64,000 nucleotides of DNA from Haemaphysalis longicornis (lineage: Eukaryota; Arthropoda; Arachnida; Ixodida; Ixodidae): positions 221,221,555 to 221,285,554 of the forward strand of contig CM023449.1 of assembly GCA_013339765.2 (NCBI GenBank). Reading direction: 5' to 3'. Both the position numbers and the translations under genes were made by a program. Position 1 is the stretch's first letter. Every line of letters starts with the position of its first letter. The notes beneath the pieces are model-generated. The model saw nothing but the letters and a program-made list of their open reading frames with translations. It made no database searches and was not told where the DNA came from. Shown one piece after another: positions 1 to 11,744 of the stretch.

Positions 1-402
1 AGATTCCCGATGAGCCGTCGCTTTTTTTGGCGTAGTAATAAAAACTGACTGCCGCTTCCATGCTATACATTGAACGTTGAGGAACCGAAGTACAGCATAC
101 CACTCTTGTTTGCACCTTTCGTGCGCTCATACTGCGAGAAAAAAGCACGAAGCGCGCCCACAGTGTGCATTCCTACGGGCCGCTCTGCGGAGCATCCACA
201 CTAGCAGCGCGACGGTGTCGCCACCTACATGTCGAGCTCGCGGCGAATAGCGCGGCGACCAAAACGGAAGCTTCCGCGGTTCCTCCCCACGCCCCTCGCG
301 CCAAGTCAACTTGGCCGGAGGGAAAACAAACACAATACAGGTAAATACGCTATACCCACCGAACGATACCTAGTTGCCGGGCAGTATTAGAGGGGAGCAA
401 AC
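1..402. other. No gene seen; AT/GC-mixed flank
   Basis: Nothing coding could be supported. The short open frames have no family resemblance and no convincing splice sites. It ends where the first TTAA-type inverted terminal repeat begins. Confidence 0.4.
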
Positions 403-3400
403 TTAAAGGGAAGCTGAAGCACTTTCCAAAAAATTTGAGTTAGATTAACAGTTCTATAGTTTCTTGCGCGTTGATTCCGAATATCACATTGAAATTTATC
501 GTACATGAGTCCAAGTGGCATTTATCTTGCAAAAAGCGCGGCCCCGTTTGAAAGACGCGCGCTTTTCGTCTTTTGACCACGACCAACTTTACTTCGGACC
601 TGCCCAGCCAGCGGCGCTCTATGGGAGCGCTAGCGCCGAGTCCTCGTTTCGCGCCAGGCCGCTAGGGCCGCTTTTACGGCACTTTTGCGGCGAGCGGCGG
701 CTACGCTGGCAGTGCGTGCTCGAGCGCTAGTAGCAGCCGCCTGGCGCGGGAATTCGGGTTTAATCACACTTCAGTTAATTGATATCTGTAATTCCGAATG
801 AATAAGTAGCAGTTTTACGGTGACCATCCCTGAATGAATGTTTTTTTTTTTCTGCTTCAGCGCGTTAAGGCGGGGCGGGGGCCTCTTGACTGGCTTTCCC
901 GTTGTGAGATGCGTTACCGGTGCACGCGACGCATTTAGTTTCGTGGTAGATGCCGAAAGAAATAACATTATCTCACGTACTGACAACGGAATGGTTAGCC
1001 AACCAAAGTTACAGGTGTAACCAGGTTCATACTCGCAGAGGGAGGTTATTCCCGAATTTGATGTGTACATTGGGAAGTTCATAGCATAAACCAAACTTGT
1101 GTCATAAAAGCTTCCCAGGAACTCTTTTTTGTGTAGTAAATACAACAAAATTGAAGCTTTCTGTTGAAATCCCTCATGAAGTGTAGCGGTTTTTCCTTGT
1201 TATAAGGATGCGGGGAATTTTCTATGCTCGGGAAACAAATGCAAAAATTCAAGCACCGAAGATGCTAGTTACGGTCCTTACACGCCCTAATTATCGACGA
1301 TGATTTGGCCCCTTCTTTGCGAATAAATTGGGAATTCTTTATTGCGAGTGCATGTGAAGTGCTACAATGGCCTGCTACACTACTAATTCAACAAAGATGT
1401 CATTTTAAGCCTATTTATAGGCTAATTTTATATACATACACAATGCCACGGTTTAGGCACACAATGTCACACTGTATAGGTTTTCAGAACATTAATGAAC
1501 GCTAGTATTGCACAATCCTCTTCACTTTGGCATTTTTTTTTTCTTCAAAAGTTCATTTTCGTTCACAACCATACACTTCACTTAACAATGCAGCACAGTA
1601 GTCACACTTTCAGCACTACTCTGGAGTCTGGTTTTTCCGCAATCCTTTCTCTTTACCAGTCTTGGTCGTTTTCTCCGCCACAAAATTTGTGAAAAAAGGT
1701 CGGCTGAACTTCTGCGGCCCGAGCTCAACCACTCCCCTCGTATGACTATCCGTTGAGCCATCGTGGCTGAAAAGCTTGTTTTCCAGTTCGGCTGGTAGCA
1801 TCGTCCTCACAAACAGTGCCATCGGTGTTTTTGTAGGATATCGCAAGTTTTGCGAATGCTTGGGCCGCTCTTTCCAGTGCACAGAAAAATTCCAGGAACT
1901 GAAGCCTCGGATAACATAGCCCAACCCCGTCCAAATTGAAGATCACTGCAGTGGCAGGTTCAGAAGAGCGAGGCGCCTTAAGCCGCTCCACGCAGAGTGA
2001 GCACGTAATGTGTTCCTCGACGGTTATCTTACGAAAGCCCGCAATGAGGCCCAGTGTGCTGGCCTTGATGCTTGGAACTGGATAACCTAAAAAAACACAC
2101 CAATAAATTGGTGGGAACATGAGAGGTACGCTCAGATGTAAAGACAGCGCACCGCTGCTCGTTGCTACTTAACACCAATCGACCATATTAAAGTACGATA
2201 ACTATGCGCAGCGAAGCATGCCAGCTTCAATTTGTCGTGATCGGTAGAGCGATAAAGCGCATATTTACAAAAATCAAACACAATTATGAAGGGAAAAAAT
2301 AAAAATAAAACAAAGGGTGTTCTCATCTTTTCTTGAGATTGTCTTTATCCATTTGCCTCAAACTTCGCTGACGGGGAACTCGTGAAAGGAAACATTTCTC
2401 ACCTTACCTTCTTCAGTTCTACAATGAGGTACGAAACAGTATACCATCGTGCCCCTTCAAAAGAAAAACCCGCTTCAGAGGACTAAATAAGCTGTATTTT
2501 TCATGTCTGAAACTTCGTGCTTTACATACAGCAGACGCAACTTACGCTCCACGCCGCGTCTGCAATAGCGCGTTCTACATGGCTGCGCCCACGCGTGCGG
2601 CGGCCGCGGCGGCGAGGAACGACAGTGCGTAAATAGCGCCACTCTACTAGCAGCGGCGAAAATTATCCCTGCGACGGCGGTGCTGGGGCCGAGCTCGCTG
2701 GGCAGGTCCGAAGTATAGTTGGTCGTGCTTTTGACGCCCCTGATTGGTTGCGCCCGTCATGACGTCAAAGGAGGACACCGTTCGGCCGCGCGGGTTGTCG
2801 GAAGCATTGCGAACGATCGCACGGTTGCCTTTGGGGCAATTTAGCTTGCAGTTAATTTTCGCACATGACTGGATGTTTGTTCTATATAATTTCCCGTGCT
2901 GTTGGTTCAATTATCTTGGAGCTTAAATTTGCTTTACACGACAGAGAACCCCAAAGCAGTGACTGTGGACGTCGACTAGTGGGTTCCATCAAAATATTTT
3001 TGAATTAGGCAACCAGCATAGGGGGGATTTTATACCTTATGTTAATATTAGGTACTGCCTTAACTGTTTATTATTACACATAAAACCATTTATGCCGAAG
3101 ATTAATGGGCGTTTTTATAAACAATCTACCAGCGAAAGCACGTACGTGCACTGCGCGAAAAAATAGGCGTTCATGCGCTGTAAACGTATATGCGAGACAC
3201 ATCATGCCGGTACACGCATAAACCAACAAGCAGACTCTGCTTCCGCATTTTCTTTGTTCGTGTCGCCCACCCCAGCCCCGTTACTCATCCCCGTACACAG
3301 ACCCACAGGCGCGCGCCCATTTCGGCAGCGGCGCTACACAGCGCCTCCGCGATTGCTAGCTGCACTTCGATGAGTGGCCGTCTTACTGCTTCGCATGCAT

Positions 3401-4746
3401 TTATTCTGAAAACACTGCAGCATACTAGTGCCTGCTCAGCATTATTGGCTGTAGTAGGGCTTGATTTTCGCTTGTGCGTTGCGCATTCTGCTACACATAT
3501 TACGGCCACCTCGTTATAATTAACAGACCAGTTCGGACAAGGCAGTTGCGTTGTAGTTACGTTACTTTAGGGTAACATCACCAAACGTTTGGGATAATGA
3601 ATCGTTGGCCTGTTTCAGCATTTCTAGATTTAAGCATTTACCGCGCTACTCGGACAGAGGCCGTATATTTACTCTTCGCTCCTAATTTTTTTTTAGTATC
3701 ATCATTATATATATCACCGACTATCATTGGAGCACACTTGAGGTTCAGTGACAACAAGTGCTTGCCAGGTTATAATATGCAGCCACAAGGAATCTTGGGC
3801 AAAAAATAGGCCCCCGCAGTCAACACAACTTATGGCACGGTGGTGGTTCGGAGGTGGTGTTTTTTTTTTTATTCCAGATAAACATCACCTTATCGTGACA
3901 TGTATACTTGCAAAATAAGTAATCTGGTTGTCTTGGTTCTTTTACTTTGTAGGAATACTGTTTACCACTTAGCCGGGACAGAACTTCTATCAGGATTGGC
4001 CCCTTGTTTTAGTTTCGCCAAAAAAAAATGTTTTTTTGAACACTGTCCTGAGCCCATAGGGAAAGAAAACCGACGCGTTTAACGAAACAAGTATTTCCTG
4101 AACAAATGTGACTTGGTTTCTGGAATGGAACGAAACATCCCCGGCTAAAGTACAGCAGTATTCCCCATCCTTCCTAAATCTAGAATCTGATGTGAACATT
4201 CACGTCCGTCGCATCAAAAAAAAAAAAAAAAAAAAAAACGCATTGGAGTGGTTTACAAAGTATTTAACGTAGTGTAGTATATTCTCTGTCATCAAGCACA
4301 GCCACCTCGGCTGTCGCTTCCGTATGTTATCAAGCATCCCGGCGTGGCATTATTCTGCTTAGGAATACGGCATGAAAACGTATGCCTCGTTTGGCGTTCG
4401 TGTGTATACTTTTTGAACACGAAAATTGTACAAATGAGTGCTATCAACCACAACAACAACAAGTATCATTCACAAGGAAACACGGCGAAAAGAGCATGGC
4501 CGAGGCGGCAGAATCCGGCCGGAAGTCCAGGTATGACGTTTTTCAGCCGGTTTTCGCCCGCGCTCTTCGGTCTTCCGGCATCGCGCGGCGAGATGGGGGC
4601 GGGGCATCGGGCCACTTTTGTTTGCTCATTGCGCCGCTTCTATTGCATGTATTGCGAAAATATTTCGTACACATGAACTATTCAATGTGTACTTGCTGCT
4701 AGTCAACTTTTCTTTTAATTCTAAAACCGCTTCACCTTCCCTTTAA
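403..4746. mobile_element. Probable TTAA-type inverted-repeat DNA element or composite
   Basis: The left edge reads TTAAAGGGAAGCTGAAGC and the right edge, read on the other strand, TTAAAGGGAAGGTGAAGCGG, so the two ends form imperfect inverted repeats. The interior has no transposase frame. Sequence at about 565-640 recurs inverted at about 2,670-2,740 (core ACGACCAACT then TTCGGACCTGCCCAGC), so it is a composite or foldback rather than one clean element. A poly-A run of about 24 lies at 4,217-4,240. It could instead be two solo fragments whose ends happen to match. The last bases TTTAAA are shared with the next element. Confidence 0.45.
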
Positions 4747-5546
4747 AGGGACACTGAAGTGAATTTGTCAAGCTCCCGTTTTTGCGTGCACTGCGTAGAC
4801 TGGCTCAAATTAGCACACTTTTCATCGTTTATCCGGTTGACAAATCGGTAATTATTTTACAAAGCGCGAAAGAAGAAAAACTACCATGCGCGGTTTGCGG
4901 CGGCGCCGCGCCAACTAAAGCTGTGACGTTGGGAGGAGCGGGCACCGTGATTGGACGATGCCCAAGGTGAGCAACCAAACAAGTTTCGGTTTCGGTTTCG
5001 GTTCTGTTAAAACACAACCGGTGGCGTTGTTGGATGGGCATTCTCAATAACTCAGTAATCATCGTACCGCGCTTCTGCCATGTTGTCAGCTGTAAAAATG
5101 CATAAAGATAAGCCTCCCAGGACGGCTTGCTAGTGAATTCACTAGTGCTAGTGCGAATGCTAGTGAATTCACTAGCCGAGGCCTACGCAGTGCATGGACG
5201 CCCTCCGCGTACCCGAAGACGCCCAAATGTCATGCGCTTTTCCCCCATATTTGGAGCTTGCCTCACTCATGCCTGTACCGTAAAAAGCGTGTTCGCACCA
5301 GGCCAAGGGTCTGTTCATTCTGGCCTGTGCCCACTGCCCGCAAGCAGTCGGTGCTTATGGCAACAGCACGCCAACGAGAACTCGCTAGCGCGCCAGTGCC
5401 AGCCTGCGTGCGTTCTGTGAACTAGTTCGTGGAGCCATGAACGTTGAGGCCCAAAAAAAGGTGAACTCAATGTAGAAAACATCGGCAGAAAACGAAAAAG
5501 TTAAAAAAAAAATCACGCCATATCCACGCAATGAATGATGATAAGT

Positions 5547-6109
5547 GGGGCGAAGCTCGAGAGGGGGAGATCATCGGTAACCGTAACTCTCCCGCGAAAG
5601 TTCGCCCATTACATCATTAGGAAAGACGTAAGACTGTGTGCGTACATTGTACAAATCAACTTTTATTTTCGGAGTCAATGCTCCCAGGCCCAGACCTGGT
5701 GAAAGACCCCGCGCCATCGAGGACTACCCCGCACCTCCGCCACAATTTGTCACGTAGGATGGGACACAACGGTAAAGAAAGATTATTTATTTAGGGCGAA
5801 CTTGTGCCCGAACAAGACGAGAGGAAACGAGCAAAGGTCCTTGCGTCTCGTTCGATCTCCGAGAGCGACTGCCTGCGTTCGTGGCTTGATCTCTTGCGTG
5901 ATCTCCCCCTCGCAGTGCACGTGCGCTCGCGCCTCCGTTGGCGAACACAGACAAGTTCGCGCTCCCGGTGCCGAGTTTGCGCTGCTGGTTGCAGCCGGTT
6001 CTTGCGCGTGCAATGCGGCCCACTTTGCGACATCTCCGAAAGCATGCGGCGGTCACGTACCACGAGACACAAGGGATGGACAGACCCATGACTTAAGGAG
6101 CTTCGCCCC
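5547..6109. mobile_element. Nested short inverted-repeat insertion
   Basis: It is bounded by GGGGCGAAGCTC and GAGCTTCGCCCC, a perfect 12 bp inverted repeat. The sister element at 7,031-9,362 lacks this block at the same place, so it is an insertion into copy 1. The interior is GC-rich and shows several short overlapping open frames, none recognisable. It is probably a non-autonomous DNA element. Confidence 0.6.
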
Positions 6110-6119
6110 TAAAAAAGCA

Positions 6120-6212
6120 CCTACCCGCGGGGACTCGAACTCGTGACTTGCAAAACACTTGCGGCAACATACCTAGCGCCCCAGACCCCTCGGCCACGGG
6201 ACGGGCTCCGCC
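6120..6212 (-). repeat. tRNA-derived (SINE-like) segment
   Basis: Read on the minus strand it has an A-box-like TGGCCGAGGGG and a B-box GAGTTCGAGTCCC, with leucine/serine-like spacing between them. The acceptor-stem halves do not pair, so it is not a functional tRNA. A decayed counterpart is present in the sister MITE at about 8,515-8,560, so the tRNA-like block was part of the element before the two copies separated. Confidence 0.55.
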
Positions 6213-7507
6213 AACTTTGGTAATATAAGGTATATATGGTACACAAGTTTACACTTTTATTTAGTGTTTGGCACTTTCAAGCTGCTTAGGTGACTATTTG
6301 TTGTATTGCGCTCGTGCAGTAAGCGTCCCCCGAGTTTCCACAATAGCTCACGTCTAGCAATTGCATTTCGTAGACGGAAAAGCGTTCGCAGATGCGTAGT
6401 CGTGCTGCTGACCGCTGTGCTTGTTCGCCCAGCGCAAAAAAGTGCTTCCCGTACCCTATTTTTACGCTGTACGGTAAAAATATCAGTTGATTTTATTTCC
6501 TTAGTACCTATATTGACTTCGCTGACTCTTCTCCCGCCTTCAAGAGGCCTTATATATTCCTACTGGCGTACCAGTCAGCGAAGCGTCGCATGTGCGCTTG
6601 TGCAGCGCTTGTGTGAAGCGACCTTGACTTGGAGCTAGATACAGTGTACAAACTAACCAAGTAAAGAAAGGCCCATTCTTCCATTCACAAACGTGTCGTG
6701 GCTTCGTTTCAACTGAGCGAACGAATTGCGACTACCCGTCGGCGGCCGGCGGACGAAACGCTGGGCCGACTGACTCTGTCTGAAGGCCGGGGCGGCCGGG
6801 GAGCCGTGCAGTTGCGCAGCCAATTGCGAGCTCGGCTCCTCGCGACGTCACACGAAAACGCCGCAGAAAATGGGCGAGCGTAAAGAGAGGAGGACAGCAT
6901 TTTCGAATGAATTTTCTACTAAATAAAATCGCATAAACGCGCCCAGAGTGGTCATAACATGGCCTGGGGACTCCGGACTACAATTTGCGCAAGTAATCCC
7001 GCAATGTTTACATATCACTTCAGTGTCCCTTTAAAGGGACACTGAAGTGAAATTGTCAAGCTCCCGTTTTTACTTGCACTGCGTAGACTGGCTCAAATGA
7101 ACACACTTTTCATCGTTTATCCGGGCGATAAGCCAGTATTTATTTTATGAAGCCTGAAAGAAGAGAACCTACCATGCGCGGTCTGCGGCGCCCGCACCAA
7201 CTAAATGCTGTGACGTCGGGAGGAGATGCGCCGTGATTGGACGATGTCCAAGATTAGCATTTAAACAAGTTTCGGTTTCGGTTCTGTAAAGCAACATGGC
7301 TGACATCCGACGTTATCTTTGGATGGGCCTTCTCGATATCTCAATAATCGTCATACCGCGCTTCTGCCATGTTGTCGGCTGTAAAATGCCTAAGATAAGC
7401 CTCCCAGAACAGCAATAACTATAGCCGAGGCCGCGTCACCGCCGACGCTCAAGTTCCATGCGCTTTTCCCTCATATTTGGAGCTTGACTCACTCATGGCT
7501 GTATCGT

Positions 7508-8278
7508 AAAAAATTGGCCGCGTATCTGCTCCTTTCGTTGCAAATGTCGTCAAAAGACGATAGTCTTTATCGACTTTTGCCAAGTAAATGCCTCCCTTCG
7601 CTTTACCGCTCACCTCTCATGTTGTTCCTCTTGCGTCGCGCTCCAACCAAGGTAAAGACACCAAAGGTTTGCTTAAATCATTTTAAATTCCCCGCGTTCC
7701 ACTGCTCCAAACCGGGTGTCTCGATGCGAACGCTGCCGTACGGCGAAGACGCGCGTTAATCGAGGCACCCTACTTCAACGTTTATAGAACCGCGTTTCCC
7801 TACTCCACGTGCGTTGCAAGCAGAACGTGGAAACTATCTAGTGGAACCTTGCGTAACTGTTGCCGGTTGATTTCTTAAAATGGCGCCAGAAGCTATAGTG
7901 GCGCTGGCGACAGCAGGCGACGGCGGAGTAAATTCTTTTTCTGCAGTTGATGAAGTATTTAATTTCGCAAAAGTCAAGCATGTTTGAATTTTTATAAAGG
8001 AACACTGCAAATATCACTTCTGTATTAATTTGTTGTCTCATATTTACGTAATGTCTTGTTCTTCTTCAACAATGTTGACAAGTATGAACATTACACCGGA
8101 CCAAGACGGGTAGATTTAGCTGTGACTATATAAGACTATTGCGCAGGCATTGTTTTGCTTTGGCCGGGTGGCTGAATCGAGTCACAGACAGACAGACGGA
8201 CAGACATACAGACACACAGACATACAGACAGACCAAAATTTCTTGGTTTAAGTAGCCCAAGAAAGACTATCGTCTTTA
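7508..8278. mobile_element. Nested element with AAAGACKATMGTCTTT ends
   Basis: Comparison with copy 1 shows an extra block of about 770 bp here. Near its left edge is AAAGACGATAGTCTTT (7,553-7,568) and at its right edge AAAGACTATCGTCTTT (8,262-8,277), inverted with respect to each other and nearly self-palindromic. It contains a (CAGA)n tract near the right side. No coding capacity is recognised. Confidence 0.6.
8183..8233. repeat. (CAGA)n microsatellite
   Basis: An imperfect tetranucleotide run, CAGA with CGGA and CATA variants, near the right end of the nested element. Confidence 0.85.
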
Positions 8279-9446
8279 AAAGCGTGTTCGCACCAGGCCA
8301 AGGGTCTGCTGATTCTGGCCTGTGCCCACTGCCCGCAAGCAGTCGTCCTTATGGCATCAGCACGCCAACGAGAACTCGTTAGCGCGTCAATGTCAGTCTG
8401 CGCGTGTTCTGCGAACTCGCTCGTGGAGCAGTGAACGTTACGGCCCAAAAATGGTGAACTGAGTATAGAAAATATCGACCGAAAACAAAAAAATCAACTT
8501 ACAAAAAAAAGAATGTACCCTCGGGTATTCGAACTTGTGACTTGCAAAATAATACGGGCCAGCCCTGTCGCCGTTGGAAATATGAGGTATATAAGGTATA
8601 ACCAGTTTACACTTTTATTTAGTTTTAGTATTTCAAGCAGCTTAGGTGACTCGTTGTATAGCGCTCGTGCATAAGCGTCCCCCAAATTTCCACAATATCT
8701 CACGTCTAGCGCTGCATTTCTTAGACGGATGAGCGTTCGCAGATGTGTGGTCGTGCTGCTGACCGCTGTGCTTGTTCACCCAGAGCAAAAAAGTGCTTCC
8801 TGCACCATATTTTTGCGCTCTACGGTATAAGTTTTATTATAAGCTTTATAAGGGTTTATTTCCTTAGTACCTATATTGACTTCGCTGACTCTTCTCCCAC
8901 CTTCAAGTTGCCCTACTAGCGTACCAGTCAGCGAAGCGTCGCATGTGCGCTTGTGCAGCACTTGAGTGGACCGACCTAGACTTGGAGCTTGATACAGTGT
9001 ACAAACTAACAAAGTCAAGAAAGGCACATTCTTTCATTCACAGACGTGTCGTGGCTTAGCTTCAACTGAGCGAACGAATTGCGACGACCCGTCGGCGCCC
9101 GGCCTACTAAACGCTGCTCCGCTTGGCCGACTGACTCTGTCGGACGGTCGGCGGGCCGTGCAGTAGCGCAGTCAAGCCAAGTCATTTCCTCCTGACGTCA
9201 CACGAAAATTGCACAGAATATGGGCGAGGATGCAGAGAGGAGGAGATCATTTTCGAATTGATTTTTTTCTACTAAATAAGTTCGCGTAAACACACTTAGA
9301 ATGGTCGAAACATGGCCTATGGACAATTTGCGCTAGCAATCCCGCAATGTTTGTCCCTTTAACGGCCCCATTCTGCGAAAAAGTGCCGTTGTTGTACGGC
9401 CAAGAAAACGGCAGCCCTTGTAGTAAGTAAATAAATGAGTAAACAA

Positions 9447-9530
9447 CATGGCGGTGATGCAGTGGGATTCGAACCCGGGTCTCCGCGGTGGCCGCCCGAC
9501 GCTCTGCCGGCTGTACCATTCCAGCACATT
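9447..9530 (-). repeat. tRNA-derived SINE-like segment
   Basis: On the minus strand it reads TGGTACAGCCGGCAGAGC (A-box region), then GGGTTCGAATCCC (perfect B box), as in internal RNA polymerase III promoters. No folded acceptor stem is evident, so it is a tRNA-derived repeat rather than a tRNA gene. Confidence 0.6.
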
Positions 9531-9559
9531 TTTTTTAATTACATGCATATCATATGAAT

Positions 9560-9735
9560 TTTACCCCTTTAGGCGGCGACCTGGGTGACCAGCTAGAGCT
9601 GATATCCCGGGCGCAACTGGCCGCACGTGTCTGCAGGGCCTCCTGGACTGAGGACGCCCCCCGCAAGAGAGGAACGGCACACTTATCACCAGTTGTCTTC
9701 GCGGGAATGATGTCAGTAGGAATTAATGTATAATT
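9560..9735 (+). pseudogene. Short non-LTR retrotransposon tail fragment
   Basis: One plus-strand frame reads GDLGDQLELISRAQLAARV and onwards, similar in style to the extreme C-terminal tails of arthropod LINE polyproteins. It is very short and isolated, so the call rests on resemblance alone. Confidence 0.3.
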
Positions 9736-10396
9736 TATGGCATGTACTATCAATGGGGTACTCAAAAAAATTTGAAGCTCACACGTAAGACTTGAAAGTG
9801 AAGCTGTGCGCATATTTCACGACCATCACGAAGGTTTACCTGCATGATTGCAGCCGATTTGCTTCTTCTTTGCTGCCGCCAACGGACCTTTACTCTATGC
9901 TTGTTATAAGTTTGATCTCCCTTCATTTTTTAGGAAGTGATAATCATTAAACATCACCTTAGAGGGGCCTACGCTTTCACATGCCTTTCGCGTTCCGAGC
10001 AAGCGTGGCCACGAGTACGGCGAACTCTGGAGTGTTTCTCGTTCCTAACAAATGCTGCCACGATTACGGCGAACGCTGTCGCTTTTTTGGCCAATCTTGG
10101 CCAATCTCCCTTAGTGGGTATGCTTGGCTTGATAAACGTGGGCCGGCGGCGCTGGGCGGTCGTCGCGAGGCACGCACACACAAGCGCTCGGCATTTTGTT
10201 GGTTTTGTTAACTGCCGGGAGGTCGCCCGAGGCCCGCGCCCATGATTTTTTCTTTTTTAAGTGCGAATGCACTTTATAAGCGACCCTGAATTCCGGCGAC
10301 CGCCGTCCGTCCACATAGCAACAGCTGCAGGTGCGCCGCGCCTCCTCGTCTTCCTTGGCAACGGGTGGAGATGGGCGCGCGCTGCCTGGCCGCTGA
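9736..10396. other. No gene seen
   Basis: Overlapping short open frames on both strands between 9,937 and 10,400 reflect GC-rich repeat sequence. No domain or splice-consistent exon was recognised. Confidence 0.35.
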
Positions 10397-10674
10397 CATG
10401 GCACATACCCACGTGGGAGATTGCCAGGAATCGGGCGTGAGAAGGGCTAGAGTACTGACACGAAATTTTCAAAGCTGAGATCCGCTCTAGCAATCAAGTA
10501 CAACGACAACACAAATAGGTGTCTGTGCATGGCACATACCCACGTGGGGGATTGGCCAGGAATCGGGCGTGAGAAGGGCTAATGCACCCGCTTAAAGGAG
10601 TACTGACACGAAATTTCAAAGCTGAGATCCGCTCTAGCAATCAAGTACAACGACAACACAAATAGGTGTCTGTG
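10397..10674. repeat. Tandem duplication, two units (131 and 147 bp)
   Basis: Both units start CATGGCACATACCCACGTGG and end ACAAATAGGTGTCTGTG. The second unit contains an extra ATGCACCCGCTTAAAGG-type stretch that the first lacks. The TTAAAGGAGTACTGACACGA in the second unit looks like the end of a TTAA-type MITE. The units are otherwise nearly identical, suggesting a recent duplication. Confidence 0.85.
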
Positions 10675-11139
10675 AATAAATGCATCTTTCTTTCTTTGTA
10701 GTTGGGTGTGTGTGTGTGATCTCTCTTTCGCGAACATTACCGAACCGCGCAAATTCAACTCCTGCATTCGCACTTTCACATTCTTCCCCTCGGGGAAATG
10801 CGGGGAATTTTTTAAACTGCGGACACGACAAATTACAATTTATTTGCTTAACAGCTTCGCCCTTAATAATGTAAAACAGTTTCGTGTGCAAGAATCCTTG
10901 TCAAGGTGAGGCCGTAGCTGTTCCGATACATGCGAAACCAGGAATAACTGCAGTTATGAAATCTTTTACTGTTCACTTTCCCCGAGTTAAGGTCTCAAAT
11001 ATTCGAAGCGACAGGCCTTGTAAACACTTAGTTCAGCTTTGAAATCGTCTGTATTGTAGAGTGGGGTGCGATTCTTTTGAAAAACCATAACTACAATTAA
11101 AAAGTGCATTTGCGCTTCAAATCAAAATGCGGCTGATTT
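10675..11139. other. No gene seen
   Basis: A short TG microsatellite lies at about 10,705. No supported exon. Confidence 0.35.
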
Positions 11140-11325
11140 CAGATTCTTCGATTCCCGGCCGCGGCGGCCGCTTTTCTGATGGAGGCGAAAAGCAAAAACG
11201 CCCGTGTGTACGAGATTTCGGCGCACGATAAAGATCCCCAGGTGGTCAAAATTAATCCGGAGCCCTCCACTAGGCGCGCCTCATCGCCTGCGTTGCGTCG
11301 GCGCGTTAAACCCTACAATCACATC
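11140..11325 (+). mobile_element. Ruka-like tRNA-derived SINE, 5'-truncated
   Basis: It keeps a B-box (TTCGATTCCCGGCC) followed by the SINE body with recognisable segments GCAAAAACGCCCGTGTGTAC, CCCCAGGTGGTCAAAATTAA and TCCGGAGCCCTCCACTA. A fuller copy is at 63,269-63,498. I recognise this as the Ruka family of hard ticks from memory. The A-box side is missing. Confidence 0.75.
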
Positions 11326-11744
11326 ATCATCGATTTCAGATTCAGATTCAGTTTATTTCATGTACATCAGGGGGTTGGAGAAAAGCTGCAGTACTGCAGC
11401 TTGACAAAGCTCCAACCCCCTGGACCTGGACAACAGTTTGTACAACGCAAATCAGCAGAAAATATTTTCATGTTCATAATTTGATTGCAACTTGTGTAAG
11501 TAGTATATTCTGGATATAGAAAAAGTAATATTGCAGTGAAATACACAAAGAAGCAATCACAATACATGTTTAATACATGTTTCCCACATGTTTGATCAGT
11601 TTTTTTTCGGGGGGGGGGGGGGGGGGCTACTCATTCAGCATGAGACATCCTTCCACATTTTCAAGCAGTTACACGTGCAACGTGCAATTGCGCTTCACAT
11701 GTCAGGCGGGTTCGGAGTGCTGTCGTGGTGACCCCCAGATGCTT
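11326..11744. repeat. Repeat region with a two-level hairpin
   Basis: CAGGGGGTTGGAG (11,368-11,380) pairs with CTCCAACCCCCTG (11,410-11,422), and between them lies the perfect palindrome AAGCTGCAGTACTGCAGCTT (11,383-11,402). A G-run of about 18 is at 11,610-11,627. No gene is visible before the unidentified terminal exon that follows. Confidence 0.7.

Larger units (their letters stand above)
4743..7034. mobile_element. TTAA-type MITE, copy 1
   Basis: It starts TTAAAGGGACACTGAAGTGA and ends with the reverse complement (TCACTTCAGTGTCCCTTTAA), a terminal inverted repeat of about 20 bp. It shares long collinear blocks with the element at 7,031-9,362, for example the blocks at 5,285-5,470 and 8,280-8,470, and 6,245-6,480 and 8,600-8,825. 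No transposase is visible, so it is non-autonomous. The TTAA at the edges resembles piggyBac-type target duplication; the superfamily is inferred from that alone. Copy 1 carries a nested insertion at 5,547-6,109 and a tRNA-like block just after it. Confidence 0.8.
7031..9362. mobile_element. TTAA-type MITE, copy 2, head-to-tail with copy 1
   Basis: It has the same ends as copy 1: TTAAAGGGACACTGAAGTGA at the left and a worn ...TTTGTCCCTTTAA at the right. It begins inside the last TTTAAA of copy 1, so the two share one junction. It carries its own nested insertion at 7,508-8,278, absent from copy 1. No transposase is seen. Confidence 0.78.

Noticed and set aside
6120..6212. A functional tRNA gene
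   Set aside because: The acceptor-stem halves do not pair; it is better explained as a tRNA-derived repeat.
8183..8233. CRISPR-like or regulatory array
   Set aside because: It is a simple (CAGA)n microsatellite without unique spacers.
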